Positions 11,562-22,969 of a stretch of 64,000 nucleotides of DNA are shown in pieces. Under the pieces are notes generated by a model that saw only the letters and a program-made list of their open reading frames with translations, was not told the DNA's origin and ran no database searches. The DNA lies in assembly GCA_011799875.1 (NCBI GenBank), contig CM022303.1, forward strand, positions 552,022,793 to 552,086,792. Reading direction: 5' to 3'. Position 1 is the stretch's first letter. Each line of letters begins with the position of its first letter. The position numbers and the translations under genes were made by a program. Origin of the DNA: Thinopyrum elongatum (lineage: Eukaryota > Streptophyta > Magnoliopsida > Poales > Poaceae).

Positions 11562-12642
11562 CTACATGTGCAAGACCAAATTGTTAAAAACCAAAATATT
11601 AGAATGGTTCCTGCAATTGCATAATAATGTGCTATTAGACAACGGACCATGCACATGCTAACCTCGATTGTAAACCTCAGTGCTTCCCATTGTTTCCCTG
11701 CAACACATATAAGGTAGTTAGTCATCAGGTTAAGTAAGGTTCAGATGCTATCAGTAAAATATGTTGATGAAAAATAAGCACATTGCAGATTCGTCAGATT
11801 AATTCAAGCCACATGGAAAACCCATTTATCCAAACCAAGCATGATTAAGAACTAGGAAATATAGCACTTGTATATGTTTCTCATGTATTAAGTGCAGCCA
11901 AATTCGATTTATTCCTCACATGCACAACAATACAAAATTCTACCCACGACAATTGGACATCGCATTGCAGAATTGAACCAAGCAGTTAACTAAACACCAC
12001 AACAAATGAAGCAAACATTAACTGAGCACCACATTGCACAATATAACATACTCCTAATAGAAGATTAGACAGTTAACCAAACCAAGCATGCTTAACAACT
12101 TGGAAATATAGCAATTGTATTTGTTTCTCATGTATTTAGTACATCCAAATTCGATTTACTTCTCACATGGTATACAATAACAGAATGCACCCACAACTAT
12201 TGAACATCGCATTGCAGAATTGAACCAAACTGTTAACTAAACACCACAACAAATGAACCAAACGTTAACTGAGCACCACATTGCACAATGTATAACCAAA
12301 CCAAGCATGCTTGACAACTTGGAAATATAGCAATTGTATTCATTTCTCATGTATTTTGTAAAGATAAATTCGATTTATTTCTCACATGGAAGACAATACA
12401 AAATTGCAGCCTGAAGAATTGAAAATCACATTTGCATAATTGAACCAAACAGTTAACTGAAGACGACAACTAATTAACCAAACAGTTAATAAGTGAGCAC
12501 CATACTGCACGACATATAGAACATATACACTAGAGCAACAGATTGCATGGTAAAATTAGATAGCACAATTCACTAGAATTTGTTAAGGAAAGGCAGGAGC
12601 AGCACACGCAACGGGTAAACCGAGCATGCTTAACCGGCGTAG
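11562..12642. other. Non-coding part of the first CACTA element with a diverged duplication
   Basis: AT-rich sequence holding about three imperfect copies of a roughly 240-bp unit (near 11820, 12070 and 12300) that share AACCAAGCATG, ATATGTTTCTCATGTATT and CACCACAACAAATGAA. No ORF of note. It is probably an intron of the B3 gene or a spacer. Confidence 0.5.
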
Positions 12643-12858
12643 CTAGAAAATGGCAAGGTGCTCCTCCAAGATCTGGGGGTCGGCACGAATGGCAGCCATC
12701 GCGACCTCATCCACGCGTGCGGCTGCGATTTGCTTCTCCGCTGCCAAATGCTCCTTGAGCTCCTGGCTATACTGCGTGCACCATGGCTTAGGGCGGCGCT
12801 TATTTGGTGGAGGGGTCGGTGATTTGGGCGGAAGGTGTCGCACCGGCGGTCGGGGCAT
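12643..12858 (-). CDS. Short basic/helical ORF, possible 5' exon of the B3 gene
   Basis: A 71-residue ORF with a proline-rich basic start (PPKSPTPPPNKRRPKP) and a helical alanine/glutamate-rich end (KEHLAAEKQIAAARVDE). It is on the same strand and upstream of the B3 exons. It could be the first coding exon of that gene, with the nuclear-localisation-like KRRPK, or an independent small gene of the transposon. The GC content is far higher than in the flanks, as expected for a coding exon here. Confidence 0.4.
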   Translation of the reverse strand: MPRPPVRHLPPKSPTPPPNKRRPKPWCTQYSQELKEHLAAEKQIAAARVDEVAMAAIRADPQILEEHLAIF

Positions 12859-13412
12859 GTGGGATGTGGAAGGAGGAGGAGGATGGGGGTCAGGTGTGGA
12901 TTACCTGCCTGGATAGACGAGGCCGAGCAGCGTGAAGGACGGTCGCCGGCGAGGAGGCGGCGCTGCAAGCAAGGAGTGAAGGTTTCAACTTGGAAATGAA
13001 GGCGAAAATAGGGGAAATGTGGCTTTTGGTAAGGGGGAGGGACGGGGAGGTAGATATTTCCGCGGAAGCCGAAAATTTTGAATCGGTTCAGCGAAATAAC
13101 TGGCGCGCAAAGTGTCATTAGACACGGTCCCTTATTCAGAACTGTGTACGATGTGTGAACATCACAAACGATTCAGATAGCTTAACCCGTGTGTGATGAG
13201 TTTGAACGTCAAAAATTTTGGTTCGAATTTCCCTGTTTACCATGGTCATCCACGTCATTGCATAATTTGGGTACACAAAGGAGACTACGGCACACCCACA
13301 CTTCTTAATCGAGCAAGTTCAGCAATTAAACAGAGCTAGCTGACCTAAACATTACTCTAACAAATTAAAGACCGGCGCTCTTAATTAAACAAAACAAAGA
13401 GTACTACTACGA

Positions 13413-14020
13413 CTAGTGCTCGTTGATCTCCGCCGCCTCCTCCATGTCCAGTTCGCGCCCGACGGTCTCCTGGGGAAGGGGCTCCATGGCATCCATCGCA
13501 CCATACTCGGCAAGCATCTCGCCATCCGCGTCCGCCATCTCTTTGGAAAAGGCCGCCACGAGTTGGGTGTGGGCGGCCGCGATCTGGGCTTGGACGGGCT
13601 CCGTCGTGGCAAGGTATGTGGCAGAGGAAGGGACGGCTGCTCGAACGCTCTCGGCGATTGCCAACTCTTCGGCCGTGGGTTGCCGACCATTGTCGGAGAA
13701 GCTTCGTTCGATTTGTGCGGTGACCGCCATGAGCTGGGCGTGGGCGGCCTCGACATGGTCGTGGGCGGCCTCCATCAGGTTTAAGGCCGCGCTGCGGAAC
13801 GGACAGCTATTGTGCCGCTCTTGCCAGTTGCTATCCCCAAGGCAGATGTTGCTGCCGCCACCTGAGAAGCAACAGCGGCCGTTTGGGCTGCCTTGGCCGC
13901 CCAGTCGCAGATTGCGGCCACGCTCATGCACCTTGTTAGCACGCACATGGCGGCTGCGGCCGCGCTCTTGTCGGAGTGGGCCGCTGAAGTTGCCCTCATG
14001 ACGCGGGTCCACGTCCTCAT
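13413..14020 (-). pseudogene. Alanine-rich helical protein, frameshifted
   Basis: On the minus strand an ORF starts MRTWTRVMRATSAAHSDKSA (14020) and is rich in Ala with heptad-like spacing. Near 13785-13800 the sense shifts to another frame, which reads MEAAHDHVEAAHAQLMAVTA and ends EMEEAAEINEH-like at 13413. Both parts share composition and have similar GC content, so I read one protein of about 200 residues with one frameshift. No known domain. It may be an accessory protein of the CACTA family or a captured gene piece. Confidence 0.4.
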
Positions 14021-14329
14021 CTTTCACCGGCGACGATTGAACAGTGAAATGATATTTGGGGAGAGAGCTATTGTGTGCTTGACACGCCGGCTGTGGACTG
14101 TAGCCGCCGCACCTTCTCACGTAAGCCATAGGCGTACTATACACCGACGGTGCTCCAGGATATTTTGCACTGCATCTCACACGGTTGGTGATAATAAACT
14201 GTGTGGGATCTACTTGATTTTTCATCTTGATTTGAATTACATAATGGGGTCACAGCGGCAATGGACAGTGTTTGAATTGCTAGAACTTTTATCTGCAGTG
14301 AACATGCAACTATATGTGTGTCGTAAAAG

Positions 14330-17300
14330 AATTGGAATTATTCAGGGTTCGTTTGGACATTTTATACATTAAATTGGTTTTCTAGCCATTTCAGGTGCAC
14401 AATTCAAAATTAAACTACATGCACATGCTCCGATGCACCAACATGGATTGTAAAATCATATATGTGTCCATGGGTTTATGCTTATGTCCCATGCAAGAAA
14501 TGGGGATGAATTTCAAACACCACGGCATCGTGGCTCTCCAGAAAATGTGGAGGTACTTGCTTTTGTAATTCTAGTAAATCCAAAACCCGTCTGAAATTCA
14601 TGAACCTTGGCATGCTATCATGGAATGGCATCAACATGCTGGGGTAAAAAATATTGTCCCATTTGGGGCAGGTTATGGTATAAGCTTCTAGCAAACCAAA
14701 GCTTCTCAGAAGAAGCCTCATGGTTCCGTTAGGGAAATGTGTCACCTTTGTGGACAAAACGATATTCGTCGCCTCTTCTTCCTTTCAATTTTTTTCCTGG
14801 TGTCAACATAGAACAACAGGAGTGTCGTGTTAAATTTTGGATTTTTTCGGGGATCGTTTGGACATTTTTATACGTTAACTGAGTTTTCTAGGAATTTATG
14901 TGCATAATTCAAAATTGAACTACATGCCATGCTCCAGTCCATAAAAACGGGTTGCAAAATCAAATGTTTGTCCTTGGTTGCAAGCTTAGGTCACATGCAA
15001 GAAATGAGAATGAATGTCAAACACCTTGACACTGTCGCTCGGCCGATAACATTGAGATACATGGTTTTAAAATTATAGTAAATCGAAAACTCGTTTGAAA
15101 TTCATGAAACTTGACATGATATCATGGAACGGCGTCGACATGCCGTGGTAAAAATATTGTCCCATTTGGGGCAGGTTTGGGTATAAGCTTCTCGCAAACC
15201 AGAGCTTCTCTCACAACAAGCCTGATGGTTTCGGTAGGGAACGTGCCACCTTGGGGGACGAAACGATATCTGTTGCCTCTAATTACTTTCAAAAATATTC
15301 TCGTGTCAACATAGAACAACACGAGTGTTGTGTCAATTTTTGGGATTTTCCGGGGTTCGCTTGGACATTTTTATACATTAACTGAGTTTTCTATGCATTC
15401 ATGTGCATAATTCAAATTTGAACTACATGCACATGCTCTAGTGCATATAAATTGGTTCAAAATTGGAATGTGTGTCCTTGGTTACATGCTTAAGTCCCAT
15501 GCAAGAAATGAGAATGAATGTCAAACACGTTGCCACCGTGGCTCGGCCGCTAACATTGAGATACATGGTTTTTAAATTCTAGTAAATCGAAAACGCGTCT
15601 GAAATTTATGAAACTTGACATGCTAGCATGGAACAGCATCAACATGTAGTGGTAAAAATATTGTCCCATTTGGGGCAGGTTGGGGTATATAAGCTTCTCA
15701 CAAACCAGAGCTTCTCACAACAAGCCTCATGGTTATGGTAGGGAACGTTTCATCTTTCTGGACGAAACGATATCCGTTGCCTCTTCTTGATTTCAATTTT
15801 TTTTCTAGTGTCAACATAGAACAACATGAGTGTTGTGTTAATTTTAGGAATTTTTGGGGCTCGTTTGGACATTTTTATACATTAACTGAGTTTTCTATGC
15901 ATTCATGTGCATAATTCAAATTTGAACTACAGGCACATGCTCTAATGCATATAAATTGGTTGAAAATTCAAATCTGTGTCCTTGGTTGCATGCTTAGGTC
16001 CCATGCAAGAAATGGGAATGAATGTCAAACACCCTGCCACCGTCACTCGGCCGCAAACATTGAGATACCTGGTTTTTAAATTCTAGTAAATCCAAAACTC
16101 GTCTGAAATTCATGAAACTTGGCATGCTATCATGGAGCGGCATCAACATGCCGTGGTAAATTTTTTGTCCCATTTGGGGCAGGTTTGGGTATAATCTTCT
16201 CACAAACCAGAGCTTCTCACAACAAGCCTGATGGTTTCGGTAGGGAACGTTTCACCTTTCTGGACGAAACAATATCCATTGCCTCTTCTTGATTTCAATT
16301 TTTTCTCTAATGTCAACATAGAACAACAGGAGTGTTGTGTTAAATTTTGGAATTTTTCAGGGCCAGTTTGGACATTTTTATACATTAACTGAGTTTTCTA
16401 TGCATTTATGTGCATAATTCAAATTTGAACTACAGGCACATGCTCTAATGCATATAAATTGGTTGAAAATTCAAATCTGTGTCCTTGGTTGCATGCTTAG
16501 GTCCCATGCAAGAAATGGGAATGAATGTCAAACACCCTCCCACCGTCACTCGGCCGCAAACATTGAGATACCTAGTTTTTAAATTCTAGTAAATCCAAAA
16601 CTCGTCTGAAATTCATGAAACTTGGCATGCTATCATGGAGCGGGATCAACATGCTGTGGTAAAAATTTTGTCCCATTTTGGGCAGGTTTGGGTATAAGCT
16701 TCTCACAAACCAGAACTTCTCACAACAAGCCTGATGGTTTCGGTAGGGAACGTTTCACCTTTCTGGACGAAATGATATCCGTTGCCTCTTCTTGATTTCA
16801 ATTTTTTATCTAGTATCAACATAGAACAACAGGAGTGTTGTGTTAAATTTTGGAATTTTTGGGGCTCGTTTGGACATTTTTATACATTAACCGAGTTTTC
16901 AATGCATTTATGTGCATAATTCAAATTTGAACTACAGGCACATGCTCTAATGCATATAAATTGGTTGAAAATTCAAATATGTGTCCTTGGTTTCATGCTT
17001 AGGTCCCATGCAAGAAATGGGAATGAATGTCAAACACCCTGCCACCGTCACTCGGCCGCAAACATTGAGATACCTAGTTTTTAAATTCTAGTAAATCCAA
17101 AACTCGTCTGAAATTCATGAAACTTGGCATGCTATCATGGAGCGGCATCAACATGCCGTGGTAATTTTTTTTCCCATTTGGGGCAGGTTTGGGTATAAGC
17201 TTCTCACAAACTAGAGCTTCTCACAACAAGCCTGACGGTTTCGGTAGGGAACGTGCCACCTTTGGGGACGAAACGATATTCGTTACCTCTTATTGCTTTC

Positions 17301-17690
17301 AAAAAATTTCTCGTGTCAACATAGAACAACAAGAGTGTTGTGTTAAATTTTGGAATTTTTCGGGGTTTGTTTGGACATTTTTATACATTAACTGGGTTTT
17401 CTAGGCATTTTATGTGCATAATTCAAATTTGAACTACATGCACATGCTCCAGTGCATATAAATTGGTTGAAAAATCAAATCTGTGTCCTTGGGTGCATGC
17501 TTAGGTCCCATGCAAGAAATGGGAATGAATTTCAAACACCAGGGCACTGTTGATTGCCGGCAAAATGTTGAGATAATTTGTTTTTAAATTCTTGTAAATC
17601 CAAAACTCGTCTGAAATTCATGAAACTTGGCATGCTATCATGGAATGGCACCCGACATGCTGTGGTATTTTTCGTGTCCATTTTGAGAGA
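14330..17690. repeat. Tandem array, seven copies of a 502-504-bp unit
   Basis: The marker ATGCAAGAAATG starts at 14491, 14995, 15499, 16003, 16506, 17008 and 17510: spacings 504, 504, 504, 503, 502 and 502. Each unit also has TTTGGACATTTTTATACATT, AATTCAAATTTGAACTACA, CTGAAATTCATGAAACTTGG and CCCATTTGGGGCAGGTTTGG. The central units are nearly identical and the outer ones diverged, the pattern left by unequal exchange. The units have no conserved ORF. The array lies inside the first CACTA element. Confidence 0.93.
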
Positions 17691-17867
17691 AGTCGCACTC
17701 GAATAACAGCCAAGAAAGGCATTTTGAAAAAATAGCTGCCACTTTAATAGCTCAAACATTTGTATAATTCAAATCATGTGCGTTCTGTTAACCATTCACG
17801 TGACGCCATGTGTCTTGGTTTTAATGGCTATAGGAGGTGCCGTGCAGACAGCTGCTTGACTGAACGG

Positions 17868-17970
17868 GAGGCGTGCGAGCGCAGTCCGGTGCGCAGGCTG
17901 ACCAAGAGGCGTGCAAGCTGTCCTCCAATGCGCAGGCTCACCGAGAAGCGTGCGAGCTGTACGCCGTCGC
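17868..17970 (+). repeat. Minisatellite of about 42-45 bp
   Basis: GAGGCGTGCGAGC, GAGGCGTGCAAGC and GAAGCGTGCGAGC follow each other at 42-45-bp intervals with shared GCGCAGGCT between them: about two and a half units. The sequence is GC-rich in an AT-rich setting. Confidence 0.6.
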
Positions 17971-18074
17971 CGGAAATAGTTTTTTTTGGGGTTTAATACT
18001 GTATCTTGATCATATGAATATAAATTCGTAGTGTGACTGAATGAAAGATATGGTTTGAACAAACTTGCGTTTTT

Positions 18075-19384
18075 CTCTCTTAATGTACAGACTTATCAAA
18101 CAATTTTCTTTTGAAAATAACGTCAATGGTTTTTAAATATAAAACACTCATCGCAAACATTTTAGTTAGAACACCCATATGCAAACCGACAACTTCACCA
18201 GGAAGCCAAGGGAAAATGTGCCGAGCAGGATTTGTGTAGCTCTTGATCGCAAACGTTTTAGATAGAACACCCGTATGCAAAATGAGAGCTATGGTCTTCC
18301 CCCTTAAGTCAAGGGAAAATTCGCAGCGCAGGATTTGTGCATCCCTTCAACGCAAACGGTTGTTTTGGATGACCCGTGTGCAACCACGTACAAACAATTT
18401 TGGTAAGATTTGCATCTGTCATATTGGGTATGTTGCCATTTGTCAAACTGGAAAGATTGACATTTGTTGATCTAGTAACATTGCCATTTGTCAACCTTGT
18501 AACACTGTGATTTGTCAAAATATGCAGCTAAAAATCACTAGCACTATCTAATTTTTGCAACTAAAATTCAGTAATTAAGCATAGATTTCATTCATAGATT
18601 AAGCAGTCGTTCTTTATACAAATAGTTCAACTCGACAGCTGAACCGACCAAACTTTTCCCCAATTGTTGCCAACCACGTACTGAAATAGCTAGTTCAACT
18701 ATATATACTAGCTAATTTTAAGTACGTTGTACAGTTCCACCACATCTATAGTCAGATGAACTGAACAAAATAGCCCATAAATACTACTACTACGGAGCAC
18801 GAGGTTAATTCAACTAATAGGACGGAGCACTATATACATTCAACACAATTAAATGTTTTCCAAAAAAAGTGATATGATTTCTGTGAAACTTATAAGTCAT
18901 GTATGTCAAATTAACCTCTGTGTACTTGTTCTCAAATTAACCTCCGGGCCTGTTTGCCACATATCACACACATCTTGTTAAGTTGAACCATTTATGTTCT
19001 CTTCCCTAATCAAAAACAGTTCATTCGAGTGAACCGTATGCCGTATATCACACACACCTTGATCTGGCTGACCGTTTCTGTTGCTTTCCCTAATAGCAAA
19101 CAGTTCATCGGAGCGAACTGTATGCCGTATATCGCACACACATTGATATGGCTGCCCGTTTCTGTTGTTCTGTCTAATCGCAAATAGTTCGTCTGGATCA
19201 ACCGTATGCCCAGCATCGCACACGCAAGTAAAATCTGAACCGTGTTTGACGTACCCGCCATCGCAAACGTTTTGCATCTTTTTTGACAGTTTTTTACATC
19301 ACCGTTTGCGATTAATGCATCGCACACAGTTTCGTCAAAGGGTCTCTGATCGTAGTGTTGCATTAGCAGCATCCTGCAGTAGTG
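18075..19384. repeat. Right subterminal repeat region of the first CACTA element
   Basis: Motifs such as CGCAAACGTTTTAG, TCGCACACG, GAACCGTATGCC and ATATCACACACA recur at short intervals, mostly in the last 450 bp and around 18150-18380. They match the motifs at 10190-10790. The stretch 18540-18900 between the two clusters is AT-rich without visible structure. Confidence 0.6.
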
Positions 19385-20276
19385 ATGGAACCTATGATTC
19401 CCTCACAAGTTGGGATGAGTCTCTGGACTTTATAAAAAATAAAAGAGGCCAAAGAAGCCCAAACAAAAAAAAAGAATGAGAGAAAAGAGAGAAGGGACAA
19501 TGTTACTATCCTTTTTCCACACTTGAGCTTCAAAGTAGCACCATGATCTTCATGATAGAGAGTCTCCTATTTTGTCACTTTCATATAGTAGTGGGAATTT
19601 TTCATTATAGAACTTGGCTTCTATATTCCAATGAGGGGCTTCCTCAAATTGCCCTAGGTCTTCGTGAGCAAGCAAGTTGGATGCACACCCACTTAGTTTG
19701 TTTTCGAGCTTTCATACACTTATAGCTCTAGTGCATCCGTTGCATGGCAATCCCTACTCACTTACATCGATATCAATTGATGGTCATCTCCATAGCCCAT
19801 TAATTTGCCTAGTTGATGTGAGACTTTCTCCTTCTTTTTGTCTTCTCCACAACCACCATATTCTATTCTACCCATAGTGCTATATCAATGGCTAACGCTC
19901 ATGTATTGCGTGAAAGTTGAAAAAGTTTGAGAACACCAAAAGTATGAAACAATTGCTTGGCTTGTCATCGGGGTTGTGCATGATGAAATACTTTGTGCGA
20001 TGAAGATGGAGCATAGCCAGACTATATGATTTTGTAGGGATAAATTTCTTTGGCCATGTTATTTTGAGAAGACATGATTGCTTTATTAGTATGCTTGAAG
20101 TATTATTGTTTTTATGTCAATATTAAACTTTTGTTTTGAATCTTATGGATCTGAATATTTATGCCACAACAAAGAAGATTACATTGATAAATATGTTAGG
20201 TTGCATTCCACATAAAAAATTCTGTTTTTATCATTTACCTACTCTAGGATGAGCAGGAATTAATCTTGGGGATGCT
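19385..20276 (+). other. Non-coding 3' region of element B, second part, with polypurine tract
   Basis: Continues element B after the CACTA element. It matches 40232-40931, where a segment of about 130 bp (19682-19880) is missing. It ends AATCTTGGGGATGCT, the polypurine tract that primes plus-strand DNA synthesis directly before the 3' LTR. Confidence 0.7.
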
Positions 20277-21837
20277 TGATACGTCTCCAACGTATCTATA
20301 ATTTTTTATTGTTCCATGCTATTATATTATCTGTTTTGGATGTTTTATGTGCATTAATATGCTATTTTATATTATTTTTGGGACTAACTTATTAACCTAG
20401 AGCCCAGTGCCAGTTTCTATTTTTTACTTGTTTTTGAGTTTTACAAAAAAGGAATATCAAACGGAGTCCAAATGGAATAATACTTTACAATGATTTTTCT
20501 TGGACCAGAAGACATCCACGGAGCTTGGAGAGGAGGCCACAAGCCTGCCAGGCGTGCCCCAGGGGGGGCGCCCAGAGGGCTTGTGGGCCCCTCGAGAGTC
20601 CTCCAACCCTAATCTTTGCACTATAAATTCCCAAATATTCCCAAACCACCATAAGCGTCCACCAAAATACTTTTCCGCCGCCGCAAGCCTCTGTTCCCGT
20701 GAGATTCCATCTTGGGGCCTTTTCCGGCACTGTGTCGGAGGAGGATGCGATCACGGAGGGCCTCTACATCAACCTTGCCGCCCTTCTGATGATGCGTGAG
20801 TAGTTTACCACAGACCTACGGGTCCATAGCTAGTAGCTAGATGGCTTCTTCTCTCTCTTTGATCTTCAATACAATGTTCTCCTCGATGTTCTTGGAGATC
20901 TATTCGATGTAATACTTTTTTGCGGTGTGTTTGTTGAGATCCGATGAATTATGTATTTATGATCAGATTATCTATGAATATTATTTGAGTCCTCTCTGAA
21001 CTCTTTTATGCATGATTAAGATATCTTTGTATTTCTCTTCGAACTATCAGTTTGGTTTGGCTAACTAGATTGGTTTTTCTTGCAATGTGAGAGGTGCTTA
21101 GTTTTGGGTTCAATCTTGCGGTGTGCTCACCCAGTGACAGAAGGGGTAGCGAGGCACGTATTGTATTGTTACCATCAAGGATAAAAATATGGGTTTTATA
21201 TCATATTGCTTGAGTTTATCCCTCTACATCATGTCATCTTGCTTAAGGCGTTACTCCGTTCTTTTGAACTTAATACTCTAGATGCATGCTGGATAGTGGT
21301 CGATGTGTGGAGTAATAGTAGTAGATGCATAATCGTTTCGGTCTACTTGTCATGGACGTGATACCTATTCATGATCATTGCCTTAGATTTTGTCATAACT
21401 TTGCGCTTTTCTATCAATTGCTCAACAGTAATTTGTTCACCCACTGTATGCTATCTTCAAGAGAGAAGCCTCTAGTGAAACCTATGGCCCCCGGGTCTAT
21501 TTTCCATCATATATTTTCAGATCTATAAACCCGAAAAACCCAAAAATACCTTGCTGCAATTTATTTAGATTTATTTTAGTTTGCCTTTTTATTTATCTTT
21601 TATACGTATCTCTATTAGATCTCACTCTTGTTCGAGACCATGAAGGGATTGACAACCCCTTTTTTGCGTTGAGTGCAAGTGCTTGTTAGTTTGTGTAGGT
21701 GCATAGATTGGAGACTTGCTTCTGCCTCCTACTGGATTGATACCTTAGTTCTTAACTGAGGGAAATACTTATCTCTACTTTGCTGCATCAGCCTTTCCTC
21801 TTCAAGGGAAAAATCAACGCAAGCTCAAGAAGTAGGA
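20277..21837 (+). repeat. 3' LTR of element B
   Basis: A 1561-bp LTR starting TGATACGTCTCCAACG and ending AGTAGGA (C-to-G change in the terminal CA). The TSD ACTAG follows at 21838-21842. It is very similar to the LTR at 5643, as expected for a pair. Confidence 0.87.
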
Positions 21838-22146
21838 ACTAGCGGGCAACTTCGCATCGGAGAGAGGCAAGCCGAGGTACGTCTTGGGGAACGTCGATAG
21901 TGGACAACCAAGCTGAACAACCAAGAGGGTGGCACGGGCGGGGTCAACACTCACCGGAATGAAGGTGCTTTTGTGGAAGTTGATAGACAACCCCGTGGCA
22001 GTGGAGAATGAGTCCAGAATAGACTTGAGCTGCAAAAGTTGTCCTTGTTCAGCGCGGACCAAGAGCAGGGTGTCGTCGGCATACTGAATAACAGGACATG
22101 GCAGGTCGTCGACGAGCGGATGCAGTAACCTATATGGGGAGACATC
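21838..22146 (-). mobile_element. LINE fragment with RT catalytic motif
   Basis: The minus strand encodes SPYRLLHPLVDDLPCPVIQ then YADDTLLLVRAEQGQL, the palm motif (Y-A-D-D) of a non-LTR retrotransposon RT, then GLSINFHKSTFIPV and TYLGLPLSDAKLPAS. It continues the frame from 49223 and passes into 5642-5620. Element B interrupts it on the left and the Fatima-like element on the right. The C-terminal end of the LINE protein and its poly-A tail are missing. Confidence 0.85.
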
Positions 22147-22639
22147 TGTCGGTGTCAAAACCGGCGGATCTTGGGTAGGGGGTCCCGAGTTGTGGATCTT
22201 GGATCGATGGGGAACAAGGGACAAAGGACACGGTGTTTACCCAGGTTCGGGCCCTCTCTAAGAGGTAAAACCCTATGTCATGCTCGATTATATTGATGTG
22301 TATCAGATGATTACAGAGTCGATCTACCATGAGATCAGATGAACTTAACCCTAAACTAGTAGGATGGTGGTTGTTCTTCTCGCCTCTACGGACTAAACCC
22401 TTTGGTTTATATAGGCACCAGGGGTACTAGGGTTACCTATGGTCAATTACAACAAGGGAAATAAACATGGCAAATCTTCTATCTTGACTTGGAGGACACA
22501 CCAAGACTCCGAGGGTTTCTTGTGTGGACACGGAGTCGCCTTGTAGCTCAGACTCGTAGTAGCCATACAACGGCCCGCCTGTCCGGCCCATAAGAAGTAG
22601 GTCTGCAACCCGATTACCCGCTATTCCAGGACTCCCTCA
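22147..22639 (-). repeat. 3' LTR of the Fatima-like element
   Basis: 493 bp. On the minus strand it reads TGAGGGAGTCCTGG to GACACCGACA. A minus-strand TATA box, TATATAAACC, is at 22413-22404. Confidence 0.88.
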
Positions 22640-22969
22640 GTAGCCCCCGAACTTGCCTCCAACGCCAAAGTTTTTAGTCATCAGTCGTCTTGCGCGTCCC
22701 AAAGTCTTCGGCTTGTGGGGCGAGTTCTTCATCCTTTCCTTGTTCGGCTGCTTCAGTAGTTCGGCCGCCGATGATCTCCTAATCCATCAAGTAATAGTGG
22801 GACCCCCAACATTAATTTTTATCAGGGGTTAAAGACAACCTTCGATTTGCGTGCGCTCTTTAGAAGGCGAACAATCCAACGTTCTTTTACAGAAACGCCC
22901 CTCGAGGACCAGAAGGCGTACCTATTTAATAGATCAGGAGCGCGACGGGTGGTTAATCCATCCCCAAGT

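Larger units (their letters stand above)
10138..19384. mobile_element. Non-autonomous CACTA-type DNA transposon carrying a B3 gene, TSD ATG
   Basis: A 9247-bp insertion in element B. The uninterrupted sequence survives at about 40231 (GGATGATGGAAGCTATG), which fixes both ends: CACTGGTATAGC at 10138 and CTGCAGTAGTG ending at 19384, with ATG duplicated at 10135-10137 and 19385-19387. CACT ends and a 3-bp TSD are the CACTA superfamily signature. The two termini agree poorly beyond CACT. Inside are subterminal repeats at both ends, a B3-domain gene and two other minus-strand ORFs, and a seven-copy tandem array. No transposase was found, so it needs one in trans. Confidence 0.82.
5643..21837 (+). 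mobile_element. Complete non-autonomous LTR retrotransposon B (Sabrina-like), TSD ACTAG
   Basis: Two direct LTRs (5643-7211 and 20277-21837) bound the element. Identical 5-bp duplications, ACTAG at 5638-5642 and ACTAG at 21838-21842, flank it. Without the nested CACTA element (10138-19384) it is about 6.9 kb. The internal region has a primer binding site, two short ORFs of unknown function and a long non-coding 3' part that ends in CTTGGGGATGCT before the 3' LTR. There is no gag, protease, RT or integrase, so it must have moved using proteins from another element. Its target was the LINE reading frame. Confidence 0.88.

Noticed and set aside
12630..13118. 162-codon minus-strand ORF overlapping the short helical ORF
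   Set aside because: Composition (Ser/Pro/Arg-rich) fits an out-of-frame reading. The alternative frame at 12643-12858 gives a better helical, charged protein.
14330..17690. CRISPR-like periodic repeat
   Set aside because: Units of about 503 bp are continuous without unique spacers, and the DNA is plant nuclear DNA. It is a tandem satellite-like array.
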